Positions 44,912-56,509 of a stretch of DNA of 64,000 nucleotides are shown piece after piece. The notes under the pieces were generated by a model. That model did no database searches. It was not told the origin of the DNA and saw only the letters and a program-made list of their open reading frames with translations. The translations under genes and the position numbers were made by a program. Source of the DNA: [Mycoplasma] gypis (GTDB lineage Bacteria; Bacillota_I; Bacilli_A; Mycoplasmatales; Metamycoplasmataceae); NCBI RefSeq assembly GCF_016924775.1, contig NZ_JAFFTD010000001.1, positions 111,001 through 175,000 on the forward strand, in the 5' to 3' direction. Each line of letters starts with the position of its first letter. Position 1 is the stretch's first letter.

Positions 44912-46000
44912 TTATTTATAAGCTAATTTTTCTTGATAGCTTTGGGCTGAAAGTTCTTTTAAAAATTCAGTAATTAAATCCCCAGCAGCCATTAAATCGT
45001 TAATGTCACAAACACCAATTGGTGAGTGAAGATATCTTTGTGGTAGTGAAATTGTAATTGTTGCAACTCCACCTTTTCCAAATTGAAGTTCTGCTGCATC
45101 TGTGCCACCCCCAGCAGCAACAAATTTATAAGCTTTGATATTTTTGTCACGGCTAAGTTGTGCTAATCATTCTACTAAACCAGGATCCATCATAGTTCCA
45201 CGATCATAAACTCTTAAAGCGGCTCCAGCACTTAATTTAGTATTACCAGGAATAATTCCATAAGTATCGTGAGCGGTTGTTGTATCTAGTGCGATTGCAA
45301 CATTTGGTTCAATTAGACTAACGCTAGCTTTTGCTCCACGTGTTCCAACTTCTTCTTGAACACTACCCACAAGGTATAAATCACAGTCTAAATCAATGTC
45401 ATTTACTGCATGAGCAATGTATTCTAGAGTAGTAACACCGGCACGGTTATCCATTGCTTTACCGCCGATCAAATCAGGGTTTGCAAAGTTAATGGTTTCA
45501 CCTGACATATAAACTCTATCACCAACTTCAACACCGTTATCATGAGCATCTTGTTCACTGATAAATCCGAAATCGGCAAATATTTGGTTATTTGTCATTG
45601 CATTTTTTACTTGATCATTGGTCATGACATGGATTGAAGTGTGACCAAATACTCCAGTAAAACTTTTATTGTCTTTATTTATTACTAGTGTTGCTTTAGT
45701 TCCGATTGCTACACTTGGTCAAATTCCTCCAATTGGAGCTAATAATAATTGACCACTTTTATCAATAATTCTTACAATATATCCAACTTCGTCCATGTGA
45801 GCTGAAATCATAATTTTTGGTGCATTAGGTTTTGATGATTTTTTAAACATGATTAGTGAACCTAAACCATCGCGACTAAAGCTGAAATTTGAATTTTTTA
45901 GATTGTTTTTTAACTGATTTACAACTGGTTCTTCATAACGACTCATGGCATTTATTTCCATGTAGCTTATCAGTAATTTTTTAAATTCTTCTTTTGTCAT
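44912..46000 (-). CDS. M42-family glutamyl aminopeptidase
   Basis: 362 residues. Metal ligands are visible in SAHMDEVGY, MDNRAGVTTLEY, QEEVGTRGA (catalytic Glu-Glu), ALDTT and LHSPI, with GGGTDAAE. Tetrahedral M42 peptidases trim short peptides to amino acids, useful for an organism fed on peptides. Two ATG codons are adjacent (46003 and 46000); the second has better spacing from GGAG. Confidence 0.92.
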
Positions 46001-46015
46001 CATTACTCCTTAATA

Positions 46016-46040
46016 ATAAAAATCAGTACTAATGTACTGA
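46016..46040 (-). terminator. terminator of ppa
   Basis: TCAGTAC (46023-46029) pairs with GTACTGA (46034-46040); TTTTTATT follows on the minus strand. Confidence 0.7.
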
Positions 46041-46041
46041 A

Positions 46042-46590
46042 TTATAAGTATTTTTCTGGATGTTCTTTTTTCATTTTTTCAATGAATTCATCTTTATCCA
46101 TTGAACCATATTTATTCATTAATTCAACACATTCATTGTATTCTTTTTCTGCTCATTGAATGTCTTCGAATCCAGTAACTTTAGTAACACCTTCACCTTT
46201 GAAGTTTTTGTATGTACTAAAGAAATTTTTTACGCTTTGTAATCACATTTGATCAACATCCTCAAGTGATTTAATGTGGTCTAAACGATAGTCGTCAGCG
46301 TGAACTGCAATTAGTTTTGTGTCTGTTTCACCAGCATCGATCATTTTCATTGCTCCAACAACTCTTGCTTCTAATGAAACTCCTGGCATAAATTGCTCTT
46401 GTGAGTAAACTAAAACGTCTAATTCATCTCCATCTCAGTCTAATGCTTCAGCAATGTATCCATAGTTTGCAGGATATTTAAAATCACCTCTTAAAATTCT
46501 ATCAACTGCAATTTTTCCTGTTTTACGATTATATTCGTATTTAATTGAACTTCCTTTTTGGATTTCGATATTTACTGTAATATTTTTCAT
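46042..46590 (-). CDS. ppa: inorganic pyrophosphatase
   Basis: 182 residues of the family I fold. [32 protein letters not shown] (metal-binding Asp cluster) and DDYRLDHI are intact. It hydrolyses pyrophosphate in the cytosol, pulling biosynthetic reactions forward. Divided from the M42 gene by a terminator. Confidence 0.97.
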
Positions 46591-46683
46591 ATTTAATATT
46601 TTACCATTAAACCCTAAAAAAGACTGATAACGGAAATTAAAACACTAAAAATTTAATGATTTTTTATTTTATTAAAAAGTAAT

Positions 46684-46709
46684 AAAAAAAGACCAACTTT
46701 GGTCTTTTT
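46684..46709. terminator. terminator of rpsT
   Basis: AAAAAGACC (46686-46694) pairs with GGTCTTTTT (46701-46709); T residues on the minus strand. Confidence 0.85.
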
Positions 46710-46714
46710 GAAAA

Positions 46715-46987
46715 TTATTGTGCTTGAGCTTGAGCTTTAGCAACGAAAGCATCTAAACGAGCAGCTTTACGTGATCCATTGTTTTTGTGTAGAACACCTT
46801 TTGAAACAGCTTTATCAATTTCGTGGTGAGCATTTTTTAATAATTCAGCAACTTGTGCATCACCATTTGTAGCAGCGATTTTAGTTTTTTTAATAGCTGT
46901 ACGTACTCTTGATTTAATTGCAGCGTTTCTTACTCTAGCTTTTTCGTTTGAGATAATCGCTTTCATTTTTGATTTAATATTTGCCAT
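46715..46987 (-). CDS. rpsT: 30S ribosomal protein S20
   Basis: 90 residues, MANIKSKMKAIISNEKARVR start and lysine/alanine-rich helical body (KNAHHEIDKAVSKGVLHKNNGSRKAA). The GAGGAG site is 6 nt before the ATG at 46987; the Met at 46993 overlaps that site and is rejected. Confidence 0.96.
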   Translation of the reverse strand: MANIKSKMKAIISNEKARVRNAAIKSRVRTAIKKTKIAATNGDAQVAELLKNAHHEIDKAVSKGVLHKNNGSRKAARLDAFVAKAQAQAQ

Positions 46988-47066
46988 TTGCATCTCCTCG
47001 TTTATTTGATAAAAAAAATTATACTAGAAAATTCGTTTTTTCCAATTAAAAATATAAAATAAGTAT

Positions 47067-47873
47067 ATGAATTTATCAAGCTTAAAAAAGTTTACTCTTA
47101 CCATCGAAAATTATAACATCGATATTTACGTTTTTGAAAATAAACAAAAAAGTGTTCGTTTGAAGCTAATTGATGGTAATTGAATTTTGTTTAAGCCAAG
47201 TAAAATAAAATTGGATGATGTTAAAAATTCAGCGTATGAATTCATAATCAAAAACAAAAAACGAATTTTAATTCAAGATTTTCAATCAAAACAATTACTT
47301 TCACCGCCAAATGAAATTAAAAAATATATTTTTGGCAACATAATAAGTTTTTATTTTGTTTTTGATGATTGTCTTTTTTTGTGGAATCAGATTACTAACC
47401 AAAAAGAATTTCTGACAAATTCTAAAAATTTAAAAAAACTTCAAAAACTTGATGTTAACAATGGTTTATATATAGAAAGAATTCTTAATTCAAAATTAAA
47501 TAATGATATTAATATTCAAAAAATGACAAAAAATATTGAAAAGTATCAAAAACAAGTTCTTCTTAATTATGTTATTAAACGTCAAGAAGAACTAAAAAGC
47601 CTAATGGGTTTAGATGTTGAAATTAAAGAAACCAAAATAACAAAGGCAAATGGATATTTTGGCAAAAATATTCGTTCAAAACAAGCAATTTGATATAGTT
47701 TACAATTGCTAAGTTATAGTAAAGAAATTATTGATTATGTAATAGTTCATGAGCTTGCACATTTTATTGAGTTCAATCATAGTGCCAAATTTTATAAAAT
47801 CATTGCAAAAGTAATACCTAATTATAAAGAAGTATTATATTATTTAAAAAATGGGATTTTTAATAAGGAGTAA
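47067..47873 (+). CDS. YgjP-like metal-dependent hydrolase (M48/SprT type)
   Basis: 268 residues. C-terminal zinc motif VIVHELAHFIEFNHSAKFYKII gives HExxH plus a third His 9 residues later, the YgjP family pattern. N-terminal half is an alpha/beta domain. It uses both TGG and TGA as Trp. Its stop is 3 nt before the next gene, with AAGGAG inside its last codons serving that gene. Substrate unknown. Confidence 0.85.
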
Positions 47874-47876
47874 ATC

Positions 47877-48590
47877 ATGATAACTTTATATGAATTAAAT
47901 TCAGCAACAAGCGAAGCAACTTCAGAAGCGATTAGAAAAACAATTAAAGGTGGTTTAATTGCTTCGATGACAATGCTTTTAATTATTTTTATTGCTTTAA
48001 TTGTCTTTTGAATTTATAAAAAACGTAAAAACCGTTCATTAGGAAGAGGTTCAGATTTTGAAAATGAAGTAGCAAGAAGAATTGAAAATTGATCAGCAAA
48101 ACAAAATTTCTTTTTTTTCGGTCCTTCAATTTATAAATATGAAAAAAATATGTTTGAAGTAGATGGGTTGCTTTTATCTTCACGCGGATTAATTGTCATT
48201 GAAGTAAAATCAAGAAACGGTGATATTGAAGGTGATTATGAGTTAGCAACATGATGAAAAATAAATGGCCCTTCACGTTATGAACAACCAAATCACTTAA
48301 GACAAAACGATAAACATATAGCACATTTTAAAAAAATTCTTGGTGATAAAATTGACATGTATTCATTTTTAATCTACGAAGATTTTAACAATCAAATCAA
48401 TATCAAAAATGTTCCAGACTGAGCTGTTGTTTTTAAAGAAAATGAATTTGAAGAAAAAATGACTTATTTTAAAGAAGCAGTATTTGAAAAATACAGTGAA
48501 AAAGAAATTGCTGAGATTTATGAAAAAATTAAAAAGTCTTCAACAAATTCAGTAAAGGATAGACTGAAATTTAACTCATATTTTAAATAA
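47877..48590 (+). CDS. NERD-domain membrane protein
   Basis: 237 residues. One membrane helix at about 28-46 (GGLIASMTMLLIIFIALIVFWI), then a NERD (nuclease-related) domain with GSDFENEVARRIE, FEVDGLLLSSRGLIVIEVKSR (Asp, Glu-x-Lys) and NDKHIAHFKKIL. NERD shares the PD-(D/E)XK layout and often accompanies DNA-processing genes. Coupled to the YgjP gene; ended by a very strong hairpin. Confidence 0.85.
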
Positions 48591-48602
48591 TAATTATTAA
48601 AC

Positions 48603-48652
48603 AAGCACCCAAAAAGACTGAATCAGTAAAAAAACAGTCTTTTTGGGTGCTT
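48603..48652. terminator. long perfect terminator stem
   Basis: 18-nt arms AAGCACCCAAAAAGACTG (48603-48620) and the inverse copy at 48635-48652 pair without mismatch around a 14-nt loop. A T stretch is present on both strands. Confidence 0.85.
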
Positions 48653-48734
48653 TATCAGTTATTTTTTTAAAAAATGTGATAAACTTTTATAAAAATATTT
48701 CAAAAAAGCAAATATTTTATATGAAAGGAAAGAC

Positions 48735-49244
48735 ATGGCAGTAAAAACAAGATTTTACATCATCGAAAAACGTGATGAAAACGAAAATTTAACATGACAA
48801 TTAAAAAGAGCTAAACAAGATAATTACTACACATTTGATAATTTCTCAGATAGTTTAAAAAAATTCATTTCAATCGCTGAAACACTAGAAGGGGATTCAA
48901 GAGTTTGATTCCACCAAAATGGAGCATTCCGTGGAAGCATGGGATACCAAGCAGCATTGCAAAGTGTTAAAGAACTTGAAGAAAACAATGTTGAATCACA
49001 CAAAGCAACAGATTATTTAATTGAAAAAAACTTAATTGAAGCAAGTGCTTCATCATCTAAAGATGAAGAAAAAACTCAAGAAGTGGAACAAACAGAAGAA
49101 CTTGTAGCAGTTGAAGAAAATCCAGCAGCACAAGTTGTGATTTCTGAAAAACTTCCAAAATCATTCTACTTACTAGTAAGTTTCCTAATTTTACTAATTA
49201 TTGTATGTATCGTTTTAGTAGCAATTGGTTTATCAAGAATGTAA
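48735..49244 (+). CDS. tail-anchored protein of unknown function
   Basis: 169 residues. A soluble head (TRFYIIEKRDENENLTWQL ... VWFHQNGAFRGSMGYQAAL) about 80 residues long, an acidic Glu/Ser-rich linker (about 105-140), and one C-terminal membrane helix (about 145-167, FYLLVSFLILLIIVCIVLVAIG). This layout puts the head in the cytosol. I do not recognise the family. AAAGGAAAG site before the ATG; codon use is strongly biased (AAC, CAC), suggesting high expression. Confidence 0.75.
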
Positions 49245-49253
49245 TTTAATAAT

Positions 49254-49277
49254 AAATGCCATTTGGCATTTTTTTAT
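49254..49277 (+). terminator. terminator of the tail-anchored protein gene
   Basis: AAATGCC (49254-49260) pairs with GGCATTT (49265-49271), then a T run. Confidence 0.82.
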
Positions 49278-49320
49278 TGCTTTTTTTAATATAATTATTT
49301 ATATTAAATTGAAGGAAAAC

Positions 49321-50535
49321 ATGGATTTAGCTATAGATTTACGACCACGACAACTAAATGATTTTATTTGTAGTTCAAAACAAAAAGATCTTTTTGAGCG
49401 CATTATTAAAAATCAAGATTTAAGATCATTTATTTTTTATGGATCGCCAGGCAGTGGTAAAACAACAATAAGTTTTATTTTAGCAAATTCCTTAAACCAA
49501 AAATTTGATTATTTTAATGCTGCAGTAGATAATAAACAAAGCTTGATTGAAAAAATCGCAAATAACAAAATTTTAATCATTGATGAAATTCACCGTTTAA
49601 ACAAAGACAAGCAAGATATTTTATTGCCACATCTTGAATCAAAAGAAATAACAATTTATGCAACAACCACCGAAAATCCCTTTTTTAAAGTCAATCCCGC
49701 ATTACGTTCACGTTGCAACATCATTGAAATTTTTAAGCCTACACTGATTGAGATGAGTGAATATTTACAAAAAATTAACGAAGAAAATAATTTTTTTGTT
49801 GTTGAAAACAAAAAAGTATATGAGTTTATTGCTAAGTATTCAAATCTTGATTTTAGAATTGCTTTAAATAATTTGGATTTATTATCTAAAAATTATCGAA
49901 ACGAAAAAATTGATCCTGAAAATATTCGTGATATTTTACCAGGATTTAATATTTCTATTGATCAAGATGGTGATGAATTTTATAACTATTTAAGTGCTTT
50001 TCATAAATCATTAAGAGGTAGTGACGTTGATGCGGCTTTATACTGAGGCTTTTTACTATATCAATCACAAAATTTTGATGCCATGTTTCGACGGATGATT
50101 TGTGCAAGCTACGAAGATGTTGGTCTTGCAAATCCTTATCTTGCAACTTTTGTGCATAATGCAATTAGTGATTTTGAAAGATTGGGTTTTGCTGAAGGCT
50201 ATTTGCCAATTGCTTTTGCGATTATAAATATTGCTTTAAGCCCAAAATCTAACAGCGTTTATAATGCACACAATCAAGTAATGCAAGCAATTCAAGATGG
50301 CAACAATTTTGAAGTGCCCAATCATCTAAAAGATGCACATTATAAATCGGCTCAAAAATTAGGTCGGGGTGTTGATTATGTATATCCACACAATTTTAAA
50401 AACAACTGATATCAACAGCAATATTTACCAGACCAAATTAAAAATACACATTTTTTTGAGTATGGAAAAAACTCATACGAACAGAAAATTTTAAATTACT
50501 GACAAAAAATTAAAGGAGAAAAGAATGAAATTTAA
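49321..50535 (+). CDS. rarA: replication-associated recombination protein A (RarA/MgsA)
   Basis: 404 residues. AAA+ ATPase with Walker A GSPGSGKTT (about 41), Walker B LIIDEIHR, sensor-type ATTTENPFF and arginine finger RSRC; the C-terminal tetramerisation part includes RMICASYEDVGLANP and YNAHNQVM. RarA acts at stalled forks. It overlaps pheS by 11 nt. GAAGGAAAAC precedes the ATG; an upstream in-frame Met is in the terminator. Confidence 0.93.
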
Positions 50536-51469
50536 TTTAGATTTAATCAAAAATTTAGAAGATTTAAAACAATTAAAAGCTAAGTTTAATGGACCTGAGT
50601 CTGAACTTGCAAAGTTAATGAGTGAAATTAAAACAGCAACTAAAGAACAAAAAGCTATTATCGGACAAAAAATTAAAGATTTAAAACAACAAGCTGAAGA
50701 CTTTTTTGAACAAGCAAAACAAAAAATTGAAAAAATTGAAATTGAAAACAAAATTGCAAGCGAATGAGTTGACGTTAGTGAACCCGTTATCAAACAAGGT
50801 GGAATTCACCCAATTAACTTAATTATTAAAAGAATGCAAGAGTGATTTAATTCAAATGGATATTTTGAAATCAAAGCTAGTGAAATTGAAACTGATGAAT
50901 ACAATTTTGAAAGATTAAATATTTTAAAATCACACCCAGCAAGAGATATGCAAGATTCTTTATTTATTGATGAAAATTTATTGTTAAGAACTCATAATAC
51001 TGGAATTAGTGCGCGTGCATTAGAAAAACACAAAAATCAAGCATTTAGCCAGTATGCAATCGGTAAAGTTTATCGTAATGACGAAGAAGATATGACTCAC
51101 TCACATCAATTCACCCAATTAGATTTTGTTTCAGTAGGACACACAAGTTTTGGAAATTTAATGTGAACTTTAAAAAGCTTACTTTCATATGTTCTTGAAG
51201 AAGAAGTTGAAATTCGTTTAAGACCTTCATATTTTCCATTTACTGAACCAAGTGTTGAAGTTGATATTTTCTATAAAAACCGTTGAATTGAAGTTTTAGG
51301 TGCTGGTATGTTACATGAAAACGTTTTAAAAATGGCAGGATACACAAATGATATGAATGGTTTTGCAGCAGGAATTGGAATTGAAAGAATTGCAATGATT
51401 AAATATTCAATTAATGACATCCGTGAATTTTATGCAAATGATGAAAGATTTTTAAAACAATTTAGATAG
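50525..51469 (+). CDS. pheS: phenylalanine--tRNA ligase alpha subunit
   Basis: 314 residues: N-terminal coiled coil (1-80) and class II catalytic core with [40 protein letters not shown] and GIGIERIAM (motif 3). It charges tRNA-Phe with PheT. It starts inside the rarA 3' end with AAAGGAG well placed, and is 10 nt before pheT. Confidence 0.97.
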
Positions 51470-51479
51470 GAGTAAAAGA

Positions 51480-53648
51480 ATGTTATTTTCATATTTAAAA
51501 TTAAAAAAACTTGCTAATTTAGACAAAAGCGTCACTGTTGAAGATATTGTTAAGGCAATTAATTCAATCGGTTTTGAAGTTGAAGGCTACGAAAAATTCA
51601 GTGATTTAGATGGAATTAAATTTGGAAAAGTTTTAAAAACTTATAAAAATCCTAATGCTGACCGTTTAACTGTTTGTGAAATTCAATTTGCTGATCAAAA
51701 TCGTGTTATTCAAACAAATGCAACTAACGTTAAAGAAGGACATTATTTAATGGCCTTTGTTCCAGGTTCACGTTCAAAAAACATAACTTTTGGTGCTAAA
51801 GAAATGAAGGGTATTGTTAGTGAAGGAATGTTGGTTAGTCTTGAAGAAATTGGTTTTAATTTAGATTATGTAACTAGTCAAAATATGTGAAACGATGGTA
51901 TTTTTGTTTTTGATCAAGAAGTTGACTTAACTTTAAATCCAATTGATTTCTTTGAACTTGATGATTACATAATTGATGTATCAATTCTTTCCAATCGTGC
52001 TGATGCAAATTCATATTTAATCATGGCTCGTGAATTGGCTGCTTATTTCTTGAGCCAAATTACCGAAATCACTGCAAAACCAAACGAAGAATTTCGCAGT
52101 GATTTCAAGATTGCTAGTTTAGAAAATACTCACTACTTTACTTTAAGAGAAGCTAAAACAAGTGATATTAATATAGATATTCGTGACCAATTATTTTTAA
52201 TGAAAAACAATGTAAAAACAATTTCAAAACCAGTTGATTTATCTAACTTGGTACTTCTTTATGCTGGTGTGCCTACTCATGCTTATGATGTTAATAAATT
52301 AGCTTCAAAATCATTTGAAGTTCAAAATTACACAGGACAAGTAGAGCTTTTAGGTAAAAACGTTGTTAATCTTGACAAAGCACTTTGTGTTGTAAATGAA
52401 AAACCAGTCTCAGTTGCTGCTGTTATGGGGTTAGAAAATTCAAGTTGCTCTGAAAACACTGAAAATATCATCTTTGAAATCGCTTCATTTAATATCAAAT
52501 CAGTACGTGAAGCTAAAAAACAAGTTAAACTTGAGACTGCTTCAGCTTCAAGAGCATCGAAGGAAATTTCGCTAGGTTCAATTCATTTAGCACACAAATA
52601 TCTAGCTTCAAAATTATTAAAAGCAAGTCAAATTATTAATTTAGTCGCTACTGAAGAAAAATCTTTTGATTTTGATAATAAATATCTTGATAACTACGCT
52701 GGTTTTGAAATTACAGCTACTGAAAAATACCAACAAGTGCTAAAACAATTAGCAATTTTGGGCATTAAAATCCAAAACCAAAAAGTAGTTGTTCCTTCTT
52801 ATCGTTATGATCTAAATTCTATGCAAGATTTTGTTGAAGAGGTTTTTAGATTTTATGGATATGATAACTTTGTTGCCATTCAGCCAGAAATTAAACAAAT
52901 AGAAAATATTACTTATAAAGATTACAATTCTTTATTGAAAGCTGCTAAATATCAAAATGTGCGTACTTTTAGTTTAACAAGTCCTAAAAATAATATTTTT
53001 GATCCTTTCGCATTCAAGAAAGCAATTAAATTACAGACATTTGCTTCAAACGAAAGAACCGAATTGCGTTTTTCAATGGCTTATGCATTTTGAGAAATTT
53101 TAGATTTTAATGCGAAAAGAAAAATTGAAAAAATGTCAATTTTTGAAGTAGGAATGATTCATGATAAAGAAAATGTTTTAGCGCTTGCTTCAAATCAAAA
53201 ATCATTTAACGAATTAAAAGAAGATATTGTTAATCTTTTAGATTGTGAGGTTGAATTTAAACGTGCTTTTGATTCGCGATTTCATCCAAATGTTGCGGCT
53301 TGAATTTTTAAAGCCGATAAAAAAATTGGATATCTTGCGAAAATCCATCCTGAAATTATTAATAGCGATGCAATTTTTGCCGAAATATTTTTAGATGAAG
53401 ATTCTGCAAAACCAAAAGCATTTGCAAATTACAAACACGATCCTTTAAAATCAAGAGACATTACAATTACTTTAAAAGATAATCAAGATGTTGATGAAAT
53501 TTTAGAAAAAACTAAGAATCTTAAAGGAATCTATCAAGTTAAAGTTATTGATAAATATTATAAAAACAATGGTGAAGTTAATGTAACCTTCAATTTCTTA
53601 GTGGAAGACTGAGCAATTAAAAAATTAGAAAGCGTTTTTGGTGTTTAA
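51480..53648 (+). CDS. pheT: phenylalanine--tRNA ligase beta subunit
   Basis: 722 residues, somewhat short of the 790 usual. tRNA-binding EMAP-like domain (GKVLKTYKNPNADRLTVCE) at about 45-155, B3/B4 region (SKPVDLSNLVLLYAGVPTHAYD), B5, a catalytic-like core (YRYDLNSMQDFVEEVFRFYGYDN) and a C-terminal anticodon-binding FDX-ACB domain. Mycoplasma PheRS editing sites are reported to be degenerate; residue checks are not made here. Ends with a terminator overlapping the stop. Confidence 0.97.
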
Positions 53649-53661
53649 CCACGCTTTTTTA
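53629..53661 (+). terminator. terminator of pheST
   Basis: AAAGCGT (53629-53635) pairs with ACGCTTT (53651-53657), with a GGT/ACC inner pairing, followed by T residues. It overlaps the pheT stop codon. Confidence 0.65.
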
Positions 53662-53713
53662 ATATTTTTTAAATTCGAGCGTAAAAATCTTACTTAAGAT
53701 AGTAGGAGGAACA

Positions 53714-54706
53714 ATGGAAGAAAAAAAATTAAATAGTATTCTTTCTTCAACATTAAAAGAAATTGAAAAAAAATTTGGAAAAGAAGCTATTATGCTATTA
53801 GGCAATAAACCTGATACTGAATATGAGACATTTTCAAGTGGTTCTATCGCCATTGACAATGCTCTAGGAATAAATGGATGACCGAAAGGAAGAGTGATTG
53901 AAATTTTCGGTCCAGAAAGCAGCGGAAAAACAACGCTTTCATTGCATGCGATTGCTGAGGTGCAAAAACAAGACGGGATTGCAGCATTTATTGATGCCGA
54001 ACATTCGATTGACACAGCTTATGCAAAGGCGCTTGGTGTCGACATTTCGAATTTGATTTTATCGCAACCAGATAGTGGTGAACAAGCATTAGAAATTGCT
54101 GATATGTTAATAAAAACAGGATCAGTTGATTTAATTGTTGTTGATTCAGTTGCGGCACTGGTTCCTGAAGCTGAATTAAATGGAGAAATGAAGGATCAAA
54201 CTATTGGTTCTCAAGCTCGGCTAATGTCAAAAGCTTTAAGAAAAATTACAGCCTCGCTTGCAAAACACAAAACAACAATTATTTTCATTAATCAAATTCG
54301 GGAAAAAGTTGGAATTATCTTTGGAAATCCGGAAACGACGCCAGGTGGTAAAGCCTTAAAATTCTATTCATCAATTAGGGCTGAAGTAAGAAAAGTTCAA
54401 AATATTACCGAAAATAATGAAATTAGTGGAAATTTAATTAAGGTAAAAATTGTTAAAAATAAACTTTCAGCACCTTATAAAGTTGCTAATGTAGAGATTG
54501 TTTTTGGTTACGGAATTGATAAAATAACAGAAATAATTGATTTGGCAGAACAAAATAAAATTTTGGATAAAAAAGCCTCATGATATGCATATAAAGGCGA
54601 AAATATAGCCCAAGGAAGAACAAAATTAAGAGAGTATTTAATTAAAAACGAAAATATTTACGAAGAAATTAAAAATCAAGTTATTGAAATTCAAAAAAGC
54701 AAATAA
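53714..54706 (+). CDS. recA: recombinase RecA
   Basis: 330 residues. Walker [10 protein letters not shown] at 66-74, MAW-equivalent [14 protein letters not shown]2 region [10 protein letters not shown] and [10 protein letters not shown]. The N-terminus is intact and the TGA codons are Trp. Homologous recombination and SOS-type repair. An AGGAGGA site lies 5 nt before the ATG. No LexA box was sought successfully. Confidence 0.98.
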
Positions 54707-54741
54707 TATTATTTATAAAATTGTGAATTGTTTTATAATCT

Positions 54742-54747
54742 TATAAT
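54742..54747 (+). promoter_or_regulatory. -10 box of ymdB, probable leaderless start
   Basis: TATAAT ends 5 nt before the ymdB ATG, with no ribosome site between. A TTGTGA at 54721-54726 could be -35 (15-nt spacer). Confidence 0.5.
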
Positions 54748-54752
54748 ATATT

Positions 54753-55562
54753 ATGAGTACTATAGACAACGAAATAAATGTTTTATTTTTTGGTGATATT
54801 TTTGGTGATCCGGGAATCGAATTTGTAACCAAAAAAATTAATGATTTAAAAAAAGAATATAATATTGATTTTTGCATTGCTCAAGCCGAAAACGTTTCGG
54901 GAAGAAAAGGGTTTCGCCCTGAAGAATATAAAAAATTAAAATCAATCGGAATCGATGTCTTTACATTAGGTAATCATGTTTGAGCAAAAAGTGAAATTAT
55001 TGACATAATTGAAAACAATGATGTTATTCGCCCATCAAATATTGAAAACCATTATCCAGGACATGGTTATGCTGAGTTTGAAGTAAAAAATCAAAAAATT
55101 GGTGTTTGTTCTTTAATGGGTAGACAATTTAATACATTATTGATGCCTTGAAAAGAAGAACAGGCTAATTGTTTTTTTGATGAATTTGATAATTTATATC
55201 AACAAAACAATCCGGTTTACTTTATTGTTGATTTTCATGGCGAAACAACAAGTGAAAAAAATGTTTTTTCACTATATGTTGATGGAAAAGCCAGTGCAGT
55301 TTTAGGGACACATACACATGTACAAACTAATGATGCACGAATTTTACCGAATGGAACTTATTATTGTACTGATGTCGGAATGTGTGGTCCTTCAAATGCT
55401 GCAATTGGGGCCAATTACACAGAAGTATACGAAAAAATGCGTTACAATGCACGAGTACCATTTCAAGTTAGTCCCAACAAATGTCAAATAAATGCAATTG
55501 TTTTTAAACTAACAAAAAACAAGGATAATCGTTTTATTAAATTAATTAATATCAACGAATAA
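54753..55562 (+). CDS. ymdB: YmdB-family metallophosphodiesterase
   Basis: 269 residues. Metal-binding motifs FFGDIFGDPG, AENVSGRKGF, LGNHVW, DFHGE and GTHTHVQTND match YmdB, which hydrolyses cyclic nucleotides (2',3'-cAMP). The Trp after LGNHV is TGA. It appears to be leaderless. It is 18 nt before nusB. Confidence 0.92.
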
Positions 55563-55580
55563 AAAAGTTAATGGAGTTTT

Positions 55581-56012
55581 ATGGAAAATATTGAAGAAAA
55601 AAAGAAAAATTATTTACTAGAAAAAAAAGTTAAATTTATATTAAATTTAATGCAAAGACGAATGAAAATTATTTCAATAATTTACCAATCGCAATTATTC
55701 GACAAACCATTAAATTCTAGTGAAATTTTTGAAAATGAAAATCTTAGTGATACTCAAATTAAAATGTTGGAAGCAATCGAAAAGAGATTACCAAGCATCG
55801 AAAGTATTATTAAAACCCATTTATCTTCAAATTGACCATGAAAAAGAATTAGTCCACTAACAAGAGCAATCTTAATTTATGGTGTTTTTGAATTACAATT
55901 AAATGAACATAAAATTGTCATTAATGAAATGGTAAATATTGCTAAAGTTTACGGAGCAGATTATAAATTTATTAATGCCATTTTAGATAACATTGCAAAA
56001 CTTTTAAAATAA
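55581..56012 (+). CDS. nusB: transcription antitermination factor NusB
   Basis: 143 residues of the all-helical NusB fold. C-terminal SPLTRAILIYGVFELQLNEHKIVINEMVNIAKVYG includes the NusB EAVxLAKxxG-like signature. It binds boxA in rRNA leaders with NusE; such a sequence stands before the 16S gene of this window. The N-terminal part is short and lysine-rich. Confidence 0.88.
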
Positions 56013-56014
56013 AT

Positions 56015-56509
56015 ATGCAAAATGAATTTTTGAAATGCAAAAAGATCATTCATAAAATTACTCTTATATTACTAAAAGAAAATAAATTAATTAAATATAA
56101 AAATCTTTTCAAAAATAAACAAATGCAATTTTTGGTAAGTAAAATTTTAATTTTATTTGGTACAGACTTTGATGCCAATAAATTAGCTAATGTTGAAATA
56201 GAATTAATGAATTCTAATTTTCAAAGAAATATGTTTGTTAATATTTTATTAAATCATATTGATAGTGTAGAAGAAAAATACCGAAATTGTAACTGAAAGT
56301 CATTAGGAAAATATTTATATTATATTTTCAAAACATCAACTTATTATAGTGATTTAAGACATCAAGTTCCGAATATCTTCGACATTATCGGAGTTGATGC
56401 TGCAAATGAAAAAAAACGTGAAGCTTTAAATGATTTTTATCTTTCTTTAGAAAAAGTTGATAAAAATTATAATCATTTTGTAAGGCAGATTTTATTATGG
56501 ACAAAATAA
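56015..56509 (+). CDS. hypothetical protein between nusB and tlyA
   Basis: 164 residues, soluble, predicted mostly helical, Lys/Asn/Leu-rich (IIHKITLILLKENKLIKYKN; FRQILL). The ATG lies 2 nt after the nusB stop and the last 13 nt overlap tlyA, so it is translated as part of this operon. It has both TGA and TGG Trp. No known family recognised. Its position in an RNA-processing operon is the only clue to function. Confidence 0.7.

Noticed and set aside
53714..54706. Intein or insertion in recA
   Set aside because: Motifs run without interruption at normal spacing.
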